Positions 11,333 through 22,329 of a DNA stretch of 64,000 nucleotides are shown here, in pieces (positions within the stretch are counted from its first letter, which is position 1; each line of letters begins with the position of its first letter). Position numbers and translations under genes: made by a program. Source of the DNA: Limnephilus marmoratus (taxonomy: Eukaryota; Arthropoda; Insecta; Trichoptera; Limnephilidae); assembly GCA_917880885.1 (NCBI GenBank), contig OU862913.1, forward strand, positions 45,417,460 to 45,481,459. Reading direction: 5' to 3'. Under the pieces are notes generated by a model. The model saw nothing but the letters and a program-made list of their open reading frames with translations. It was not told the origin of the DNA and made no database searches.

Positions 11333-11382
11333 AACAATATCTACATGTTTCAACAACAATGTTGTCGTCATCAGGATATGTT
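11333..11382 (-). ncRNA. Hammerhead-ribozyme motif (Penelope-like type), minus copy
   Basis: On the minus strand the core reads CTGATGA ... GAAA CATG TA, matching C3-A9, G12-A14 and U16-H17 of the hammerhead. Stem II is ACAAC/GTTGT with an ATT loop and a bulge. Stem III would be the 4-nt palindrome CATG, pairing between two RNAs. Stem I can form between ATATC before the core and GATAT after the predicted cleavage site. It faces a second copy at 11387-11437. Dimeric hammerheads of this design are known from Penelope-like elements. Confidence 0.7.
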
Positions 11383-11386
11383 ACTA

Positions 11387-11437
11387 TAATATATCCTGAT
11401 GAAGACAACATTGTTGTTGAAACATGTAGATATTGTT
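11387..11437 (+). ncRNA. Hammerhead-ribozyme motif (Penelope-like type), plus copy
   Basis: Same architecture as the minus copy next to it: ATATC, CTGATGA, hairpin ACAAC-ATT-GTTGT, GAAA, palindromic CATG, TA, GATAT. The two copies are head to head and almost perfectly inverted, so the DNA itself is a ~190-bp palindrome (about 11290-11480). The palindrome explains the paired ORFs on both strands, which are not genes. Confidence 0.7.
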
Positions 11438-11489
11438 TAAAAAATAGTGGTTTATACAAAGTAATCAATTATTCATTATATGAAAAATG

Positions 11490-11870
11490 ATGCCACAAAG
11501 TAATTTTGCGAAGTTTGAAGAAGGAACAAAAAATAATTTATTCGAATTAAAGTAAGAGACATTATAAAAGCACAGATACTGAAAAAAAGGTCGCAAGTAA
11601 TAGAAATTACTTTCATTTATGATAATAATATAACAGAGAATCGTTCATAAACAGAAATCATGTTTAAAAACGTTAAATAACTGCGCATGATATTCCACAC
11701 GTCACGAAAGTAAAAAACCGCGAATTCATAGAAAAAAATGGCCGCCAATGATGGCTGCGCAAGCGCAGATCAAGCAAAAACTATGCAACTAACCTAATTA
11801 TGTAGTTATTTTATCATTGTTTCGCACAATTTTTTTATTTCTGTTTTGAAGAGTTTTTATTTTCAATGGG
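11490..11870. other. No gene seen; possible Penelope-like tail remnant at left
   Basis: The stretch after the hammerhead copy ('cgaagtttgaagaagga') vaguely resembles the plus-strand segment after the hammerhead locus at 38.64 kb. Nothing codes. Confidence 0.35.
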
Positions 11871-11871
11871 A

Positions 11872-12292
11872 GGCGTCTACTAATATCTACAGGAATTCCA
11901 AAAACTGAAAAAATCGAACTAATATCTATGGGAATCAAAGTGTTGACGAATATCTACAGCTCAAACTGTTGATTAATATCTATGAGAACCAAAGTGTTGA
12001 CGAATATCTACAGTACTGTCAGAGGTTGGATTTGCAATTATGTATAGCATATTGGAATAACGTAATATTGTGTATGCAGTTTAAAAAACTTAATTTATGT
12101 AAGTATGTATGTAAAAATCCCTAATATTGGACTATTGGACACATTTAGCTGATTAGTCCAACCTACGCTCTGTAGATATTAGTTCAACCTACGCTCTGTA
12201 GATATTAATCAACACTCTGAAGTTCGTAGATATTAGTTCAACATATGAGCTGTAGATATTCGTCAAACATACGGGCTGTAGATATTAGTATC
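11872..12292. mobile_element. MITE with five-plus-five inverted subterminal repeats
   Basis: The motif TAATATCTAC (or a one-base variant) occurs at 11881, 11920, 11948, 11974 and 12002. Its reverse complement GTAGATATTA occurs at 12172, 12198, 12226, 12252 and 12278. Spacing is about 26-28 bp within each cluster. The element is non-coding. The design resembles arrays of transposase-binding sites at both ends of a small DNA transposon. Confidence 0.6.
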
Positions 12293-13344
12293 TGCAGAGC
12301 GATTTCCTAATTATTGTGATACGAGATCGATCTCGTACGAGATGTGCTGTCAGATTTGTGCATAGATTTCTGCAATTCTGTGTAATTTTCTATGGTTGTC
12401 GAAATGTCAATTGCCTTTTCAATGCTAATTTCGCCGGTTTTCAGTAGTTTAAAACACGAAATACTGTAAGAATGCACGATTATTTATCCACTAATGTATG
12501 TTTAAAGTTGTATACCGAGGATTTGAGGTTTGCAAAATTTTGTTTCAATTCAAATTCGCATGAATTAGGTAGTTTGTCAAAATTAACCTAAAAACCTATT
12601 TTTTGTACGTAAATAGTTGTTTCTTGTACTAATTTTTAAAATGAAGTGTAATTTCCATAATCTTCGCCTAAAAGTGCGGCGGTTAGCGGTTTTTTCGTCC
12701 CCAAATATTCAATTGTTCTACAGATGTAGATTTGCCATCGAAATATGTATTAAGCTCCTATTTCTTCAACAGATGTCTAGTAGGAGCCGTGCGACGAGCG
12801 GGCAGCTGGAGATGATGATTAGTCGACTGGAAGAGAGACCGACAATGACTTCGGGGCGGCAGCAGGGAAACGATGGCCGCATCAATAACGAATCGGCGTG
12901 GTCTTCCCTGGCATTCGACCTGAATGCTATGGAGCTGGGGTGCAGAGTGGCGACAAGTGGCAATAGGTATGCACTCATTATATTATTACCACTGTTATAT
13001 TTCTATTATTGCAACGAGGTACGGACTTCAATTGGATTACGGATCGAAATTAAAAAAATTATATTTACATTTTTTATTGATATAATTTGAATTTTATTAT
13101 ATTTTCTGTAGTACAAAAATGTCTCTTTATTTCAGACGTGGAGGGATCAGAAAAATGGCATAAAAAAAAAAGCATCTGGCTTGCGATCGGAGATGATGAA
13201 GAGCGGAGGTGGCCCCAGCCAGGCACAGCCCTTGACTCCGTTGGAGAAAAGGGTCCTAGAGATCATTGCGGCCAAGGCAGTATATGGACGTACTGCCACG
13301 TAGTCCGTACCTGTAAGTTAACTAATTATTACTGTCATATGGAA

Positions 13345-13589
13345 GTATTTCACCATCCTCTTGATAGCTTACCCATAGGCCATAGGAATATGTATATTTT
13401 CGAATTCCAATTTAAGATTTATTTCCTTATAAAGTCGGAGCTTACTATTCTATACCTACTCGAACTTGAGAACGGTGACTACAAATCGAATAAGTTAGCC
13501 AAGTTTTCTACCTATAGCGAAGTATTTATTCATTATTTATTAGTATATATTATCTTACTGATAAGCTATCAAGAGGATGATGAAATACC
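13345..13589. mobile_element. MITE with 26-bp terminal inverted repeats (left arm)
   Basis: The ends TATTTCACCATCCTC and the complement of TATTTCATCATCCTC continue into TTGATAGCTTA on both sides. It sits in intron 2 of the Myb/SANT gene. The identical copy in the right arm is at 19167-19411. Confidence 0.7.
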
Positions 13590-13720
13590 CCCTAAGTAAG
13601 TTATTATGAAATGACTTGATGGTTAGACAGTTAGTAAAGTATCAACGGTTCCTGCTTTTAGTTGCAAATTGTTTAGAACTTCATTGTTGATATCATTCAT
13701 CGACGTGCAATATAAAAATA

Positions 13721-14081
13721 CTATGTGACCCGGTCACGCAATGCTGTGGCTAACGAAACACAACGCCATTACCCAACCTTTATAACCAACGCCATCTGTT
13801 AATTTGGATACATATCAAATCCACACCGCCCGCTTGCCAGCCTGCTCCCTTTATATATTATATTATTACAGCACCCTTGAGGTGATTTTTCACAAAAACA
13901 GCGCTATACAAATCATCCAATTATTATTGTATCAACCAATTTACACAAAACCTTGATGCCTAAACCTACCTCATGAATCACTCTATCTATTGGTGAAAAC
14001 CTCATGAAAGTCCATTGCGTAGTTTAAAAGATCTAAGCGTACTGACAGCGAGAGCGACTTTGCTTTATACTGTGTAATAGA
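13721..14081 (-). mobile_element. Non-autonomous Helitron (left arm)
   Basis: On the minus strand it begins TCTATTACACAGTATAAAG after a host A and ends with the GCCACA-containing hairpin and ACATAG, a variant of CTAG. Related to 2341-2860. The same insertion is present in the right arm (18675-19035). Confidence 0.65.
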
Positions 14082-14344
14082 TAACTGCTTGTGGTATATT
14101 TGATGCAGCTTTCAAAGAGAATACAAGGGTGTGCATTGCTCAGATACAAGATAAGCTAATACCTTTCGACTGTTGTTGCAGATTGATTTCATAGTGGAAA
14201 CAAGTACACCACCATCATCACCACTACCGGAGGTGGAACACTTGCTACAACTGGAAGTGGAGTACGTGGCCCCATGTCCCGTAGAGGCAGTCCCGCTTGC
14301 AAGTAACCGTAAGTACTAAAGCACTGAAATACTAAGTAGTGGAG

Positions 14345-15548
14345 AGTGTTTGGAAATACTATAAAATGGTATGTGACAAATAACAAACTTTGGGCGCGTG
14401 TAGTACAAACATAGTACAAATGTTGGGCGCGTATTTCCTGACTATCACCGGTGCCGAGGGGATCAATGACGCTAGTTCCTCTTCCATTGTAATACTGATA
14501 GAACAAGGACAGCTTTCCCACCTGATGCCTGTACTCTAAAGATTGCAGTCCGTCTGTTAAGATGGGAGAATCTATCAAACAGACCGCCCGTTTCTGCAAG
14601 AGCCAAGGGTTTTTTTTTTTTTAGGTATTTTGGAGCTCCAGACCAGAGGTGGCTGCCAAATTCAACCGTGGGGCGCACTTGCGATTTGTACAGGGTTAGC
14701 AGTTGTGAACTATTAAAGTATCTGCGGGCCCTGTACAGTATGCCCTTATTCCTTTTGAAAGTTGTTGTAGTTTCGTTTCCTATTGGAATCGAGGACTCCG
14801 CCATCATCATCATCACTGGAAATGGAGCAAGTTAACGTCCCATGTTCCAAGCACCGATGAGGCAGTCCCTCTTTCAAATGCCCGTAAGGGTATTTGAAAT
14901 ACGGGGGCTCCATCGAAACCAGAGTTAAGTTGGCCTCTCAGAAACTGGGCATACTGTACAGGGCCCGCAGATACTTTAATAGTACACAACTGCTAACCCT
15001 GTACAAATCGCAAGTGCGCCCCACGGTTGAATTTGGCAGCCACCTCTGGTCTGGAGCTCCAAAATACCTAAAAAAAACCCTTGACTCTTGCAGAAACGGG
15101 CGGTCTGTTTGATAGATTCTCCCGTCTTAACAGACGGACTGCAATCTTTAGAGCACAGGCGTCAGGTGGGAAAGCTGTCCTTGTTCTATCAGTATTACAA
15201 TGGAAGAGGAACTAGCGTCATTGATCCCCTCGGCACCAGTGCATAGTCGGGAAACACGCGCCCCACATTTGTACACGGTTTACATTAGTCACATGAGAAC
15301 GGGTCGTTTCTATGACTCGTTTTTGAGTTCAACGGCTCGGCTGTGGAACGATTTGCCGGCTTCTGTGTTTCCCCCCTCCTACAACATGGGTCTCTTCAAA
15401 CCCTTCCTTTCCTCAAAAAGATCCTCCACACAGCATCTTTAAAGATGACATAGGCCCTGAGGGAAATAATTTTCCTCAGGATCTCCTGTGTGGAGTTAAT
15501 GTAAAAAGAAAGTACTTTAGCACTGAAATAATAATGAGAGTTTGGAAT
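14345..15548. mobile_element. Inverted pair of non-LTR retrotransposon 3' fragments
   Basis: A minus-strand fragment (about 14460-14816) and a plus-strand fragment (about 14885-15505) encode the same LINE C-terminus: 'LGILYRARRYFNSxQLLTLY', 'VRPTVEFGSHLWSGAPKYL', then 'ARLWNDLPASVFPPSYNMG' in the plus copy. The plus copy has a frameshift near 15110 and ends in the L3 tail with its hairpin ('ggaaataattttcc'). The pair interrupts the left arm; the right arm lacks it, which accounts for the ~1.2-kb difference between arms. Confidence 0.85.
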
Positions 15549-15820
15549 TAATATTAAAAAAATGGATTGAGACAAATAACAAATATTAAAATAATTAATT
15601 ATTGATTATTTTGTTTCAGCTAATAGAAAAGTTCTCCACAGAAGAGTGTTTCCTGTTGGTTGAGGAAAGTAGAGTGGCGAGCGAGGTGAGGGGAGAGGCA
15701 AGAGAGGAAAGATGGCTTCGTCTAGAAGAGAGGTGGGAGAAGAGAGAGGAAAAGGACCTCTGCCTGGAGGAGAGTAGTAATTTTAAAGAAGTGTTTGCTT
15801 ATCCTTTAAAGAATTTGTAG

Positions 15821-16130
15821 ATTCATGTAATTATGCTACACACAGCTGTGTATAGCAAATGGCTGTTAGTCGTCATATCAGTCCAGTTGTGTCCTTATTG
15901 CATCCCTATTGGATAGTTTATTGGCAGAGTACATAGAGAGTATGTAAACATACAACAAAATAAAGTTAAAGAAAGGGTATGTTTTAGTAAAAAATATATT
16001 TTGTTGCAAATCCCAAAAATGGTGTACGGTGTGTGATTCTGAAACAAATAAAATATACCTCATTAGTTGTATAATATATTATGTATTGTTATTTATTTTA
16101 GACTTAATGAAAAATTTCAATTTCCAGGGT
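15821..16130. other. No gene seen
   Basis: AT-rich spacer between Myb/SANT exon 4 and a short inverted repeat. Confidence 0.5.
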
Positions 16131-16136
16131 ACCTAG

Positions 16137-16360
16137 CATGGTCGATCGATATAGGTTTTATCGAAAATGTCGGTAACTTGTCATCGCTCTCGAGCACGAC
16201 TGCAGGCCGCTAACGAATAAATAATAGTTCAAGTGAAATAAAGTAGAAACCCCTAGTCGTTGTGAAGTGTCATTTGTTCGTTAGCGGCCTGCAGTCGTGC
16301 TCGGGAGCGACGGCAAGTTACCGACATTTTCGATAAAACCTATATCGATCAACCATGCTA
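16137..16360. repeat. Inverted repeat with ~84-bp arms
   Basis: The left arm ('tatcgaaaatgtcggtaact' ... 'gcaggccgctaacgaa') is repeated inverted at 16277-16360, separated by about 60 bp. It is centred near 16248 and not at the centre of the large palindrome, so it is a separate foldback element. Confidence 0.7.
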
Positions 16361-16519
16361 GGACCCCAGGAGTGGTAGGATGCATCGAAGGCATTTCTAC
16401 TGCGTCCGTACATGATAATGCCACTTTTAAATGCAGTTCCCGGTATGCAAAAATCCACATATACAGAATATACATTGCAAGGCCTGGAAATGCATTGAGC
16501 ATTACTTTGGTCTTTTTTT

Positions 16520-16740
16520 TATATGAATACCGCACAATAATCCCGAACAGCTCCCGTCTGGAGCCAGTGAGACTATGGCATCCCCAATTGGGGTATGTCG
16601 TGAAGCTGAAGGTAGCGGGGAGGGGAAGAAGATGGGGAAGAGGAAAGTGGGCAAGTACCTGGCTATTCAGATCTGGTCACCAAACACAGCTAAAGCCATT
16701 TCAAGTAACGTTTCAATTCTGAATGGTGGTCTTACACCAG
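16520..16740 (+). repeat. Dispersed repeat family X
   Basis: The block 'gtctggagccagtgagac' / 'catccccaattggggtatg' / G-A-rich tract recurs at about 22055-22210, 30310-30400 and 53305-53430. It contains a 'ccccaattgggg' palindrome. Its class is not recognised. Confidence 0.65.
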
Positions 16741-16805
16741 GGCGATACTGAGAGTATCTTCCACTCTGGAACATGCCCCAAATACTATATATTATTTGTA
16801 ATTAA

Positions 16806-17419
16806 CCTTTAACTATGGACGTGAAAAAAAAATCACACTCCCATGGACGTCGGGTCACACAGACCCCTTCATAAAATTCTTCTAATTTTCAAACCTGGAC
16901 CAATCTGACTTTAGCAAGGAGTTTATATGTATAAAGTATTTATAAATAAAAGATCGAGTAATAAAAATAATCAACTTTTATTCATATTTTAATAATTATC
17001 TCCAAATTTAACAAACCTAGTCAGTTTTCAGTCTTAATTGACTTGAGATCATATTAAGGCTCCTTAATTATAGTAGGTATTACAAAAATCAAAACCAATA
17101 ATTTTTCCTAGCTTATAAAAGAAACAGTAACAAAAAGTCATAAAAAAAACTTATGACTTTTTGAAATTTTGACTTTTTTTCTGACTTTTTGAAATTTTGA
17201 AATTATAGTCAACGGGTCTCCCAGGCCCTGATCAAATTTTAAATGATTATTACTCACGTAATAAGTGCCGAATGACGCGACCTTCTCCCTCCTTGGTCAT
17301 AACACAACTAAAACTGAAGCTACTGAGACGCGCGGGGATGGCACGCGCGGGGAAGGTGTTTATTCCGAGAAATTGAAGAAGGGGTTGGGCCTCTGAGACC
17401 CGATGTCCATAGTTAAAGG
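16806..17419. mobile_element. piggyBac-like MITE with TTAA target sites
   Basis: TTAA occurs at 16802-16805 and 17420-17423. The inverted ends are CCTTTAACTATGGACGT and the complement of CCTTTAACTATGGACAT. Length is about 614 bp; non-coding. TTAA target sites and CCT ends match the piggyBac superfamily. Confidence 0.8.
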
Positions 17420-17469
17420 TTAATTAATTGTGAAACACCACAAATCTATGTGGTTCGCTACGTTTGATG

Positions 17470-17670
17470 ATTTAGCAGAGGTGCCCGCGTTCATGGGGTG
17501 AGGTTTGTCTATGTCTTGGAGGCGGATGACCAGGACACACTGAACCTCAGATTCCTACCCACCCCTTAAACCCTTTTCCTTCCCAGAATTTTCCTCTCCT
17601 TCCTTTCCTTAAAAAAACCCTATACACAGCATCCCCAAAGATGACACAGACCCTGAAGGTCATGTAAAAA
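17470..17670 (+). mobile_element. Non-LTR 3' tail (family L3)
   Basis: Same sequence as at 4163-4405: 'gaggtttgtct', 'ggaggcggatgaccaggacac', 'cctttccttaaaaaaaccc' and a poly-A-rich end. Confidence 0.65.
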
Positions 17671-17696
17671 AAAAATAAAAATAAAATTATTTGCGC

Positions 17697-17780
17697 ACGC
17701 CGAGTTCAAACCTGTGACCTTCGGATTGTGAGTCAAGAATCTTACCTCGGAACCACGCTAACACTCGGGACACACCTAAG
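17697..17780 (-). repeat. tRNA-like head, probable SINE or tRNA pseudogene
   Basis: The minus strand has an A-box-like 'TTAGCGTGGTTCCGAGG' and a B-box-like 'AGGTTTGAACTC' at tRNA spacing, but no convincing cloverleaf acceptor stem. 17781-18165 is extremely AT-rich ('tatataaaat' runs) with no gene. Confidence 0.45.
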
Positions 17781-18169
17781 AAGCTGTATACTCAAGCATC
17801 GGGTACTTCATTATACTCCCCTGATGACTATTAAAATTATAAATGCCAGAATCAGCAGACTTGGGTGTCGAAGATAATTTGAGGCGAATTGCTGAAAGAC
17901 TCCATGCAGATGACAACAACCTTGATGATAACAAGGTCAAATTGCTAGGTGTAGTTATAATAATATAAAAATTTATAATTTATATAAAATTATATAAAAT
18001 GTATATTTTTATATAATTTTATATATTTTATCACCAATTTATATAAAAATGTATAAGCGCATTTTTAAAAATTTATCATCTTAATTATCTAATCATCTTT
18101 CAAAGGTTGCAAACATTCATTTAAAATTACCTGCATTATCAGCCTACTTTCCATTAGGCTGAGCTTCCT

Positions 18170-19983
18170 CTCTTCTCTCTCTCTCTCGCCTCTCTTCTTG
18201 CCTCTCCTCTCTCTTCTCCCTCCTCTCTTCCAGGCGGAGCCGCTTCTCCTCTCTTGCCTCGCACCTTACCTCTCTCGCCTCTCTTTTTTCCTCTAACAAT
18301 ATCAAACGCTCTTCTACGGAGAGCGCCTTTCTATTCGCTGAAACAAAATAGTCAATAAATATTTTAACGTTTGTTATTTGTCACATACCATTTTAAAGTA
18401 TTTCCAAACACTCTCCACTACTTAGTATTTCAGTGCTTTAGTACTTACGGTTACTTGCAAGCGGGACTGCCTCTACGAGACATGTGCCACGTACTCCACT
18501 TCCAGTTGTAGTAAGTGTTCCACCTTCGGTAGTGGTGATGATGGTGGTGTACTTGTTTCCACTATGAAATCAATCTGCAACAACAGTCGAAAGGTATTAG
18601 CTTATCTTGTATCTGAGCAATGCACACCCTTGTATTCTCTTTGAAAGTTGCATCAAATATACCACAAGCAGTTATCTATTACACAGTATAAAGCAAAGTC
18701 GCTCCCGCTGTCAGTACGCTTAGATCTTTTAAACTACGCAATGGACTTTCATGAGGTTTTCACCAATAGATAGAGTGATTCATGAGGTAGGTTTAGGCAT
18801 CAAGGTTTTGTGTAAATTGGTTGATACAATAATAATTGGATGATTTGTATAGCGCTGTTTTTGTGAAAAATCACCTCAAGGGTGCTGTAATAATATAATA
18901 TATAAAGGGAGCAGGCTGGCAAGCGGGCGGTGTGGATTTGATATGTATCCAAATTAACAGATGGCGTTGGTTATAAAGGTTGGGTAATGGCGTTGTGTTT
19001 CGTTAGCCACAGCATTGCGTGACCGGGTCACATAGTATTTTTATATTGCACGTCGATGAATGATATCAACAATGAAGTTCTAAACAATTTGCAACTAAAA
19101 GCAGGAACCGTTGATACTTTACTAACTGTCTAACCATCAAGTCATTTCATAATAACTTACTTAGGGGGTATTTCATCATCCTCTTGATAGCTTATCAGTA
19201 AGATAATATATACTAATAAATAATGAATAAATACTTCGCTATAGGTAGAAAACTTGGCTAACTTATTCGATTTGTAGTCACCGTTCTCAAGTTCGAGTAG
19301 GTATAGAATAGTAAGCTCCGACTTTATAAGGAAATAAATCTTAAATTGGAATTCGAAAATATACATATTCCTATGGCCTATGGGTAAGCTATCAAGAGGA
19401 TGGTGAAATACTTCCATATGACAGTAATAATTAGTTAACTTACAGGTACGGACTACGTGGCAGTACGTCCATATACTGCCTTGGCCGCAATGATCTCTAG
19501 GACCCTTTTCTCCAACGGAGTCAAGGGCTGTGCCTGGCTGGGGCCACCTCCGCTCTTCATCATCTCCGATCGCAAGCCAGATGCTTTTTTTTTTATGCCA
19601 TTTTTCTGATCCCTCCACGTCTGAAATAAAGAGACATTTTTGTACTACAGAAAATATAATAAAATTCAAATTATATCAATAAAAAATGTAAATATAATTT
19701 TTTTTATTTCAATCCGTAATCCAATTGAAGTCCGTACCTCGTTGCAATAATAGAAATATAACAGTGGTAATAATATAATGAGTGCATACCTATTGCCACT
19801 TGTCGCCACTCTGCACCCCAGCTCCATAGCATTCAGGTCGAATGCCAGGGAAGACCACGCCGATTCGTTATTGATGCGGCCATCGTTTCCCTGCTGCCGC
19901 CCCGAAGTCATTGTCGGTCTCTCTTCCAGTCGACTAATCATCATCTCCAGCTGCCCGCTCGTCGCACGGCTCCTACTAGACAT
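18170..19983 (-). pseudogene. Myb/SANT-like gene, right (inverted) copy
   Basis: Mirror image of the left copy: exon 1 19983-19790, exon 2 19620-19444, exon 3 18574-18448, exon 4 from 18340 to about 18170. Exons 1-3 match the left copy almost perfectly, including the frame break between exons 1 and 2 and the TAG ending exon 2. Exon 4 is clearly diverged and here reads as a longer open Glu/Arg-rich coiled-coil-like segment (starting NRKALSVEERLILLEE). It may be the better-preserved version of the C-terminus. Confidence 0.6.
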
Positions 19984-20459
19984 CTGTTGAAGAAATAGGA
20001 GCTTAATACATATTTCGATGGCAAATCTACATCTGTAGAACAATTGAATATTTGGGGACGAAAAAACCGCTAACCGCCGCACTTTTAGGCGAAGAATATG
20101 GAAATTACACTTCATTTCAAAAATTAGTACAAGAAACAACTAGGTATTTATGTACAAAAAAATAGGTTTTTAGGTTAATTTTGACAAACTACCTAATTCA
20201 TGCGAATTTGAACTGAAACGAAATTTTGCAAACCTCAAATCCTTGGTATACAACTGTAAACATACATTAGTGGATAAATAATCGTGCATTCTTACAGTAT
20301 TTCGTGTTTTAAACTACTGAAAACCGGCGAAATTAGCATTGAAAAGGCAATTGACATTTCGACAACCATAGAAAATTACACAAAATTGCAGAAATCTATG
20401 CACAAATCTGACAGCACATCTCGTACGAGATCGATCTCGTATCACAATAATTAGGAAAT
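18366..20459 (-). repeat. Right arm of large inverted duplication
   Basis: Reverse complement of 12297-14390. The coordinates of matching points sum to about 32756 throughout, so there is almost no indel between arms until the LINE insertion point. It includes the same MITE (19167-19411) and Helitron (18675-19035). Confidence 0.9.
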
Positions 20460-20460
20460 C

Positions 20461-20570
20461 GCTCTTCTGGAGTCTTTTCAATGTACTTACATTTGTTACT
20501 TTAATTTTAAATATTTTTTGCGACCGGTTTCGACACGTCCATGTCATTTACGAGCAAACTTAAAACTGAC
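20461..20570 (-). repeat. Degenerate hammerhead-like motif
   Basis: The minus strand reads TTTGC, a degenerate core ending AATGA, a short hairpin, then GAAACCGGTC and GCAAA. TTTGC/GCAAA could form stem I and CCGG is palindromic, as in the 60-kb copies. The CTGATGA core is not preserved, so activity is unlikely. Confidence 0.35.
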
Positions 20571-20654
20571 AGCTGACAAAAATTCTATAAAGTACAAAAT
20601 CAATAAGGCGGAGTTAGTGGGAGGGGAGATTTTGGTGGAGGGGGGAACGGTGGA

Positions 20655-21100
20655 AGTGTAGGGTTTCCACATGAAAAATCAAAATCCCGGAGAAAATTCC
20701 TGACATTCGATAAAAATTCCGGACTTTCTTGTAAATATAATATAAATGTCGTTATGCATCGTGGCAAAACCCGCGTCGGGGGAGGGGGGAGAAACCCAAT
20801 GGTCAAAAGAAAGGAACAGGCTTCCTGTAGAGTCTGTCAAGCCGATTCTCTTAACACAGTATAATTTAAAAAATACGGCTTGCGAAATGTTCTCCAAAAC
20901 TATTATTAAAGATTAGGAAGTGTTGAACAATATTTCTGAAAGCATTATATGTCAGAAGTGATGTTTTTATTTTGATTTGTAATAAAAATAATTTGGTTTA
21001 TTTAATTTTTTCACTTAATTGTAGAAATTCCGGACTGTTTAGAATTCCCCCCGCATTCCGGACAAAGACCTATATATCCGGACTGGCAACCCTAGGTGGG
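20655..21100. mobile_element. Possible small hAT-like element
   Basis: It begins near 'tagggtttccac' and ends 'ggcaaccctagg'. The flanks GGTGGAAG and GGTGGGAG could be an 8-bp duplication with one mismatch. 'ccgga' motifs repeat at both ends. No coding. Confidence 0.4.
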
Positions 21101-22050
21101 AGGAGTCAACATTACATGGAAACATCGTAAGTAGAGGTGATTTACATGGTGCTATTATTTTATTAACTAAATTAATTTGAAGATTGTCAAATAATTTATT
21201 GCCTGGTATATATGGTGTCTTTGTCTAAGTCTAAAGCTTGTGTTAATTTATTTATTTGATTAATTACTAATTGTATCTTAGATCCTGTTTTTTCCAATAA
21301 ATATAAGAAATTGATCTAGTTTATCAATATATAACATCTTTTCTATGATTGTAATTTCATAATACTGTTCTCAATTACGTTTATTAATGTTCGATAACAA
21401 TTAGCAAGTTGATATATCATTATATATTGTTATGACTTTTCTTAGGCTTTTGGTAAGGTTGATGTGTTGTTATGTAAAACTGCGAAATAAGCTAATTTTT
21501 AGTTGACTTTTCCCTGACTCGAAATATTTATTCAAAATTAACTTTCGGGTTACTTGCACTTACATTACCACTGATTTCAAACATCACCACAGATAAGTCA
21601 TATAAATTTACAAACTGACTTTTTAACAGAGCAGTTTTATAATTGAGTTAAACAAAACACAAAATGACATTTATACATTTATTTTATAAAGTTGTTTTAT
21701 TTTACGACAATTTAATTTTACTTATAAATTATTCTTACAAAGCATTGGTCATGTTTAGTTAGATTGTAAGTAATTGCTAATTAGTTTGTTTACAATAACA
21801 GAAATTCAAATTAATGTCTATATCAACAATACTTATAGGAATTTAGTAAGTTTTATTTCTAATACTAAACACTTTTACTTCATTCTTATTCTAGTAAGTA
21901 TGAGAGTTTATTTCTTACATAAAAGTATACATATTAAATTTCGAAACCAATTAAACAAAACAAGGAACTGTTTTTTGGAACATTTTTTTGAGAAAGTCAG
22001 TCAACAACACTATTTTTCATTTAACAATTTTTTTAAACCTCACTAGAGTC
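21101..22050. other. No gene seen; AT-rich
   Basis: AT-rich sequence with only spurious short ORFs and no recognisable repeat end. Confidence 0.5.
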
Positions 22051-22054
22051 CCAA

Positions 22055-22210
22055 CTCCAACTACTCCCTTTTGGAGCCATCCCCAGTTGGGGTACTTATG
22101 TTGTAAGGCTGAAGATAAGTGAGGAGGCGAAGATAGGAGGAGGGAGGTGAGGAAGTACCTGGCTATTCAAATTTAGTCACAAAACCAGCTAAAGCCATTT
22201 CGAAAAAATG
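22055..22210 (+). repeat. Dispersed repeat family X
   Basis: Contains 'ccatccccagttggggtac' and the G-A-rich tract followed by 'aagtacctggctattca', as at 16520-16740. Confidence 0.6.
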
Positions 22211-22329
22211 TTTCAAGTAAGTACATGTTTTAAAAATTCGAATCATGTGTCTATAAACTATATTTAGTCAGACTTTTTTTATTGAATCATAAAGATTTGT
22301 AATATCATTATTAAGCGAGTAATTAAGGA

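Larger units (their letters stand above)
12297..14390 (+). repeat. Left arm of large inverted duplication
   Basis: The arm begins at 'agagcgatttcctaattatt' and is repeated, inverted, at 18366-20459. ORFs in the two arms are identical or differ by two residues. The arm carries exons 1-3 of a Myb/SANT-like gene, a MITE (13345-13589) and a Helitron (13721-14081), so these insertions predate the duplication. Confidence 0.9.
12773..15820 (+). pseudogene. Myb/SANT-like DNA-binding protein gene (Harbinger-associated type), left copy
   Basis: Likely exons are 12773-12966, 13136-13312, 14182-14308 and 15620-15820. Exon 1 starts at an ATG right after an acceptor-like cag and encodes an N-terminal helix region ending AWSSLAFDLNAMELG. 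Exon 2 reads TWRDQKNGIKKKASGLR, then GGGPSQAQPLTPLEKRVLEII, the pattern of Myb_DNA-bind_5 proteins that accompany PIF/Harbinger transposons. Exon 3 is Pro/Glu-rich. Exon 4 is a charged, coiled-coil-like Glu/Arg segment. The exon 1 donor (phase 2) does not restore the exon 2 frame and exon 2 ends in a TAG, so this copy is probably broken unless splicing differs. A 1.2-kb LINE insertion lies in its last intron. Confidence 0.6.

Noticed and set aside
11274..11490. Paired 62-64 codon ORFs on both strands
   Set aside because: They arise from the palindromic hammerhead locus; the two proteins are almost the same sequence read from opposite strands.
13087..13599. 170-codon ORF (and its mirror at 19157-19669) as one protein
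   Set aside because: Its second half is the translated MITE in an intron; only the TWRDQK...LEII part is homologous to Myb/SANT-like proteins.
14472..15442. Intact LINE ORF
   Set aside because: Both copies are only C-terminal pieces; the plus copy is frameshifted near 15110.
20514..20560. Seventh hammerhead ribozyme
   Set aside because: GAAACCGGTC and a stem I are visible but the CTGATGA core is not preserved; listed only as a degenerate motif.
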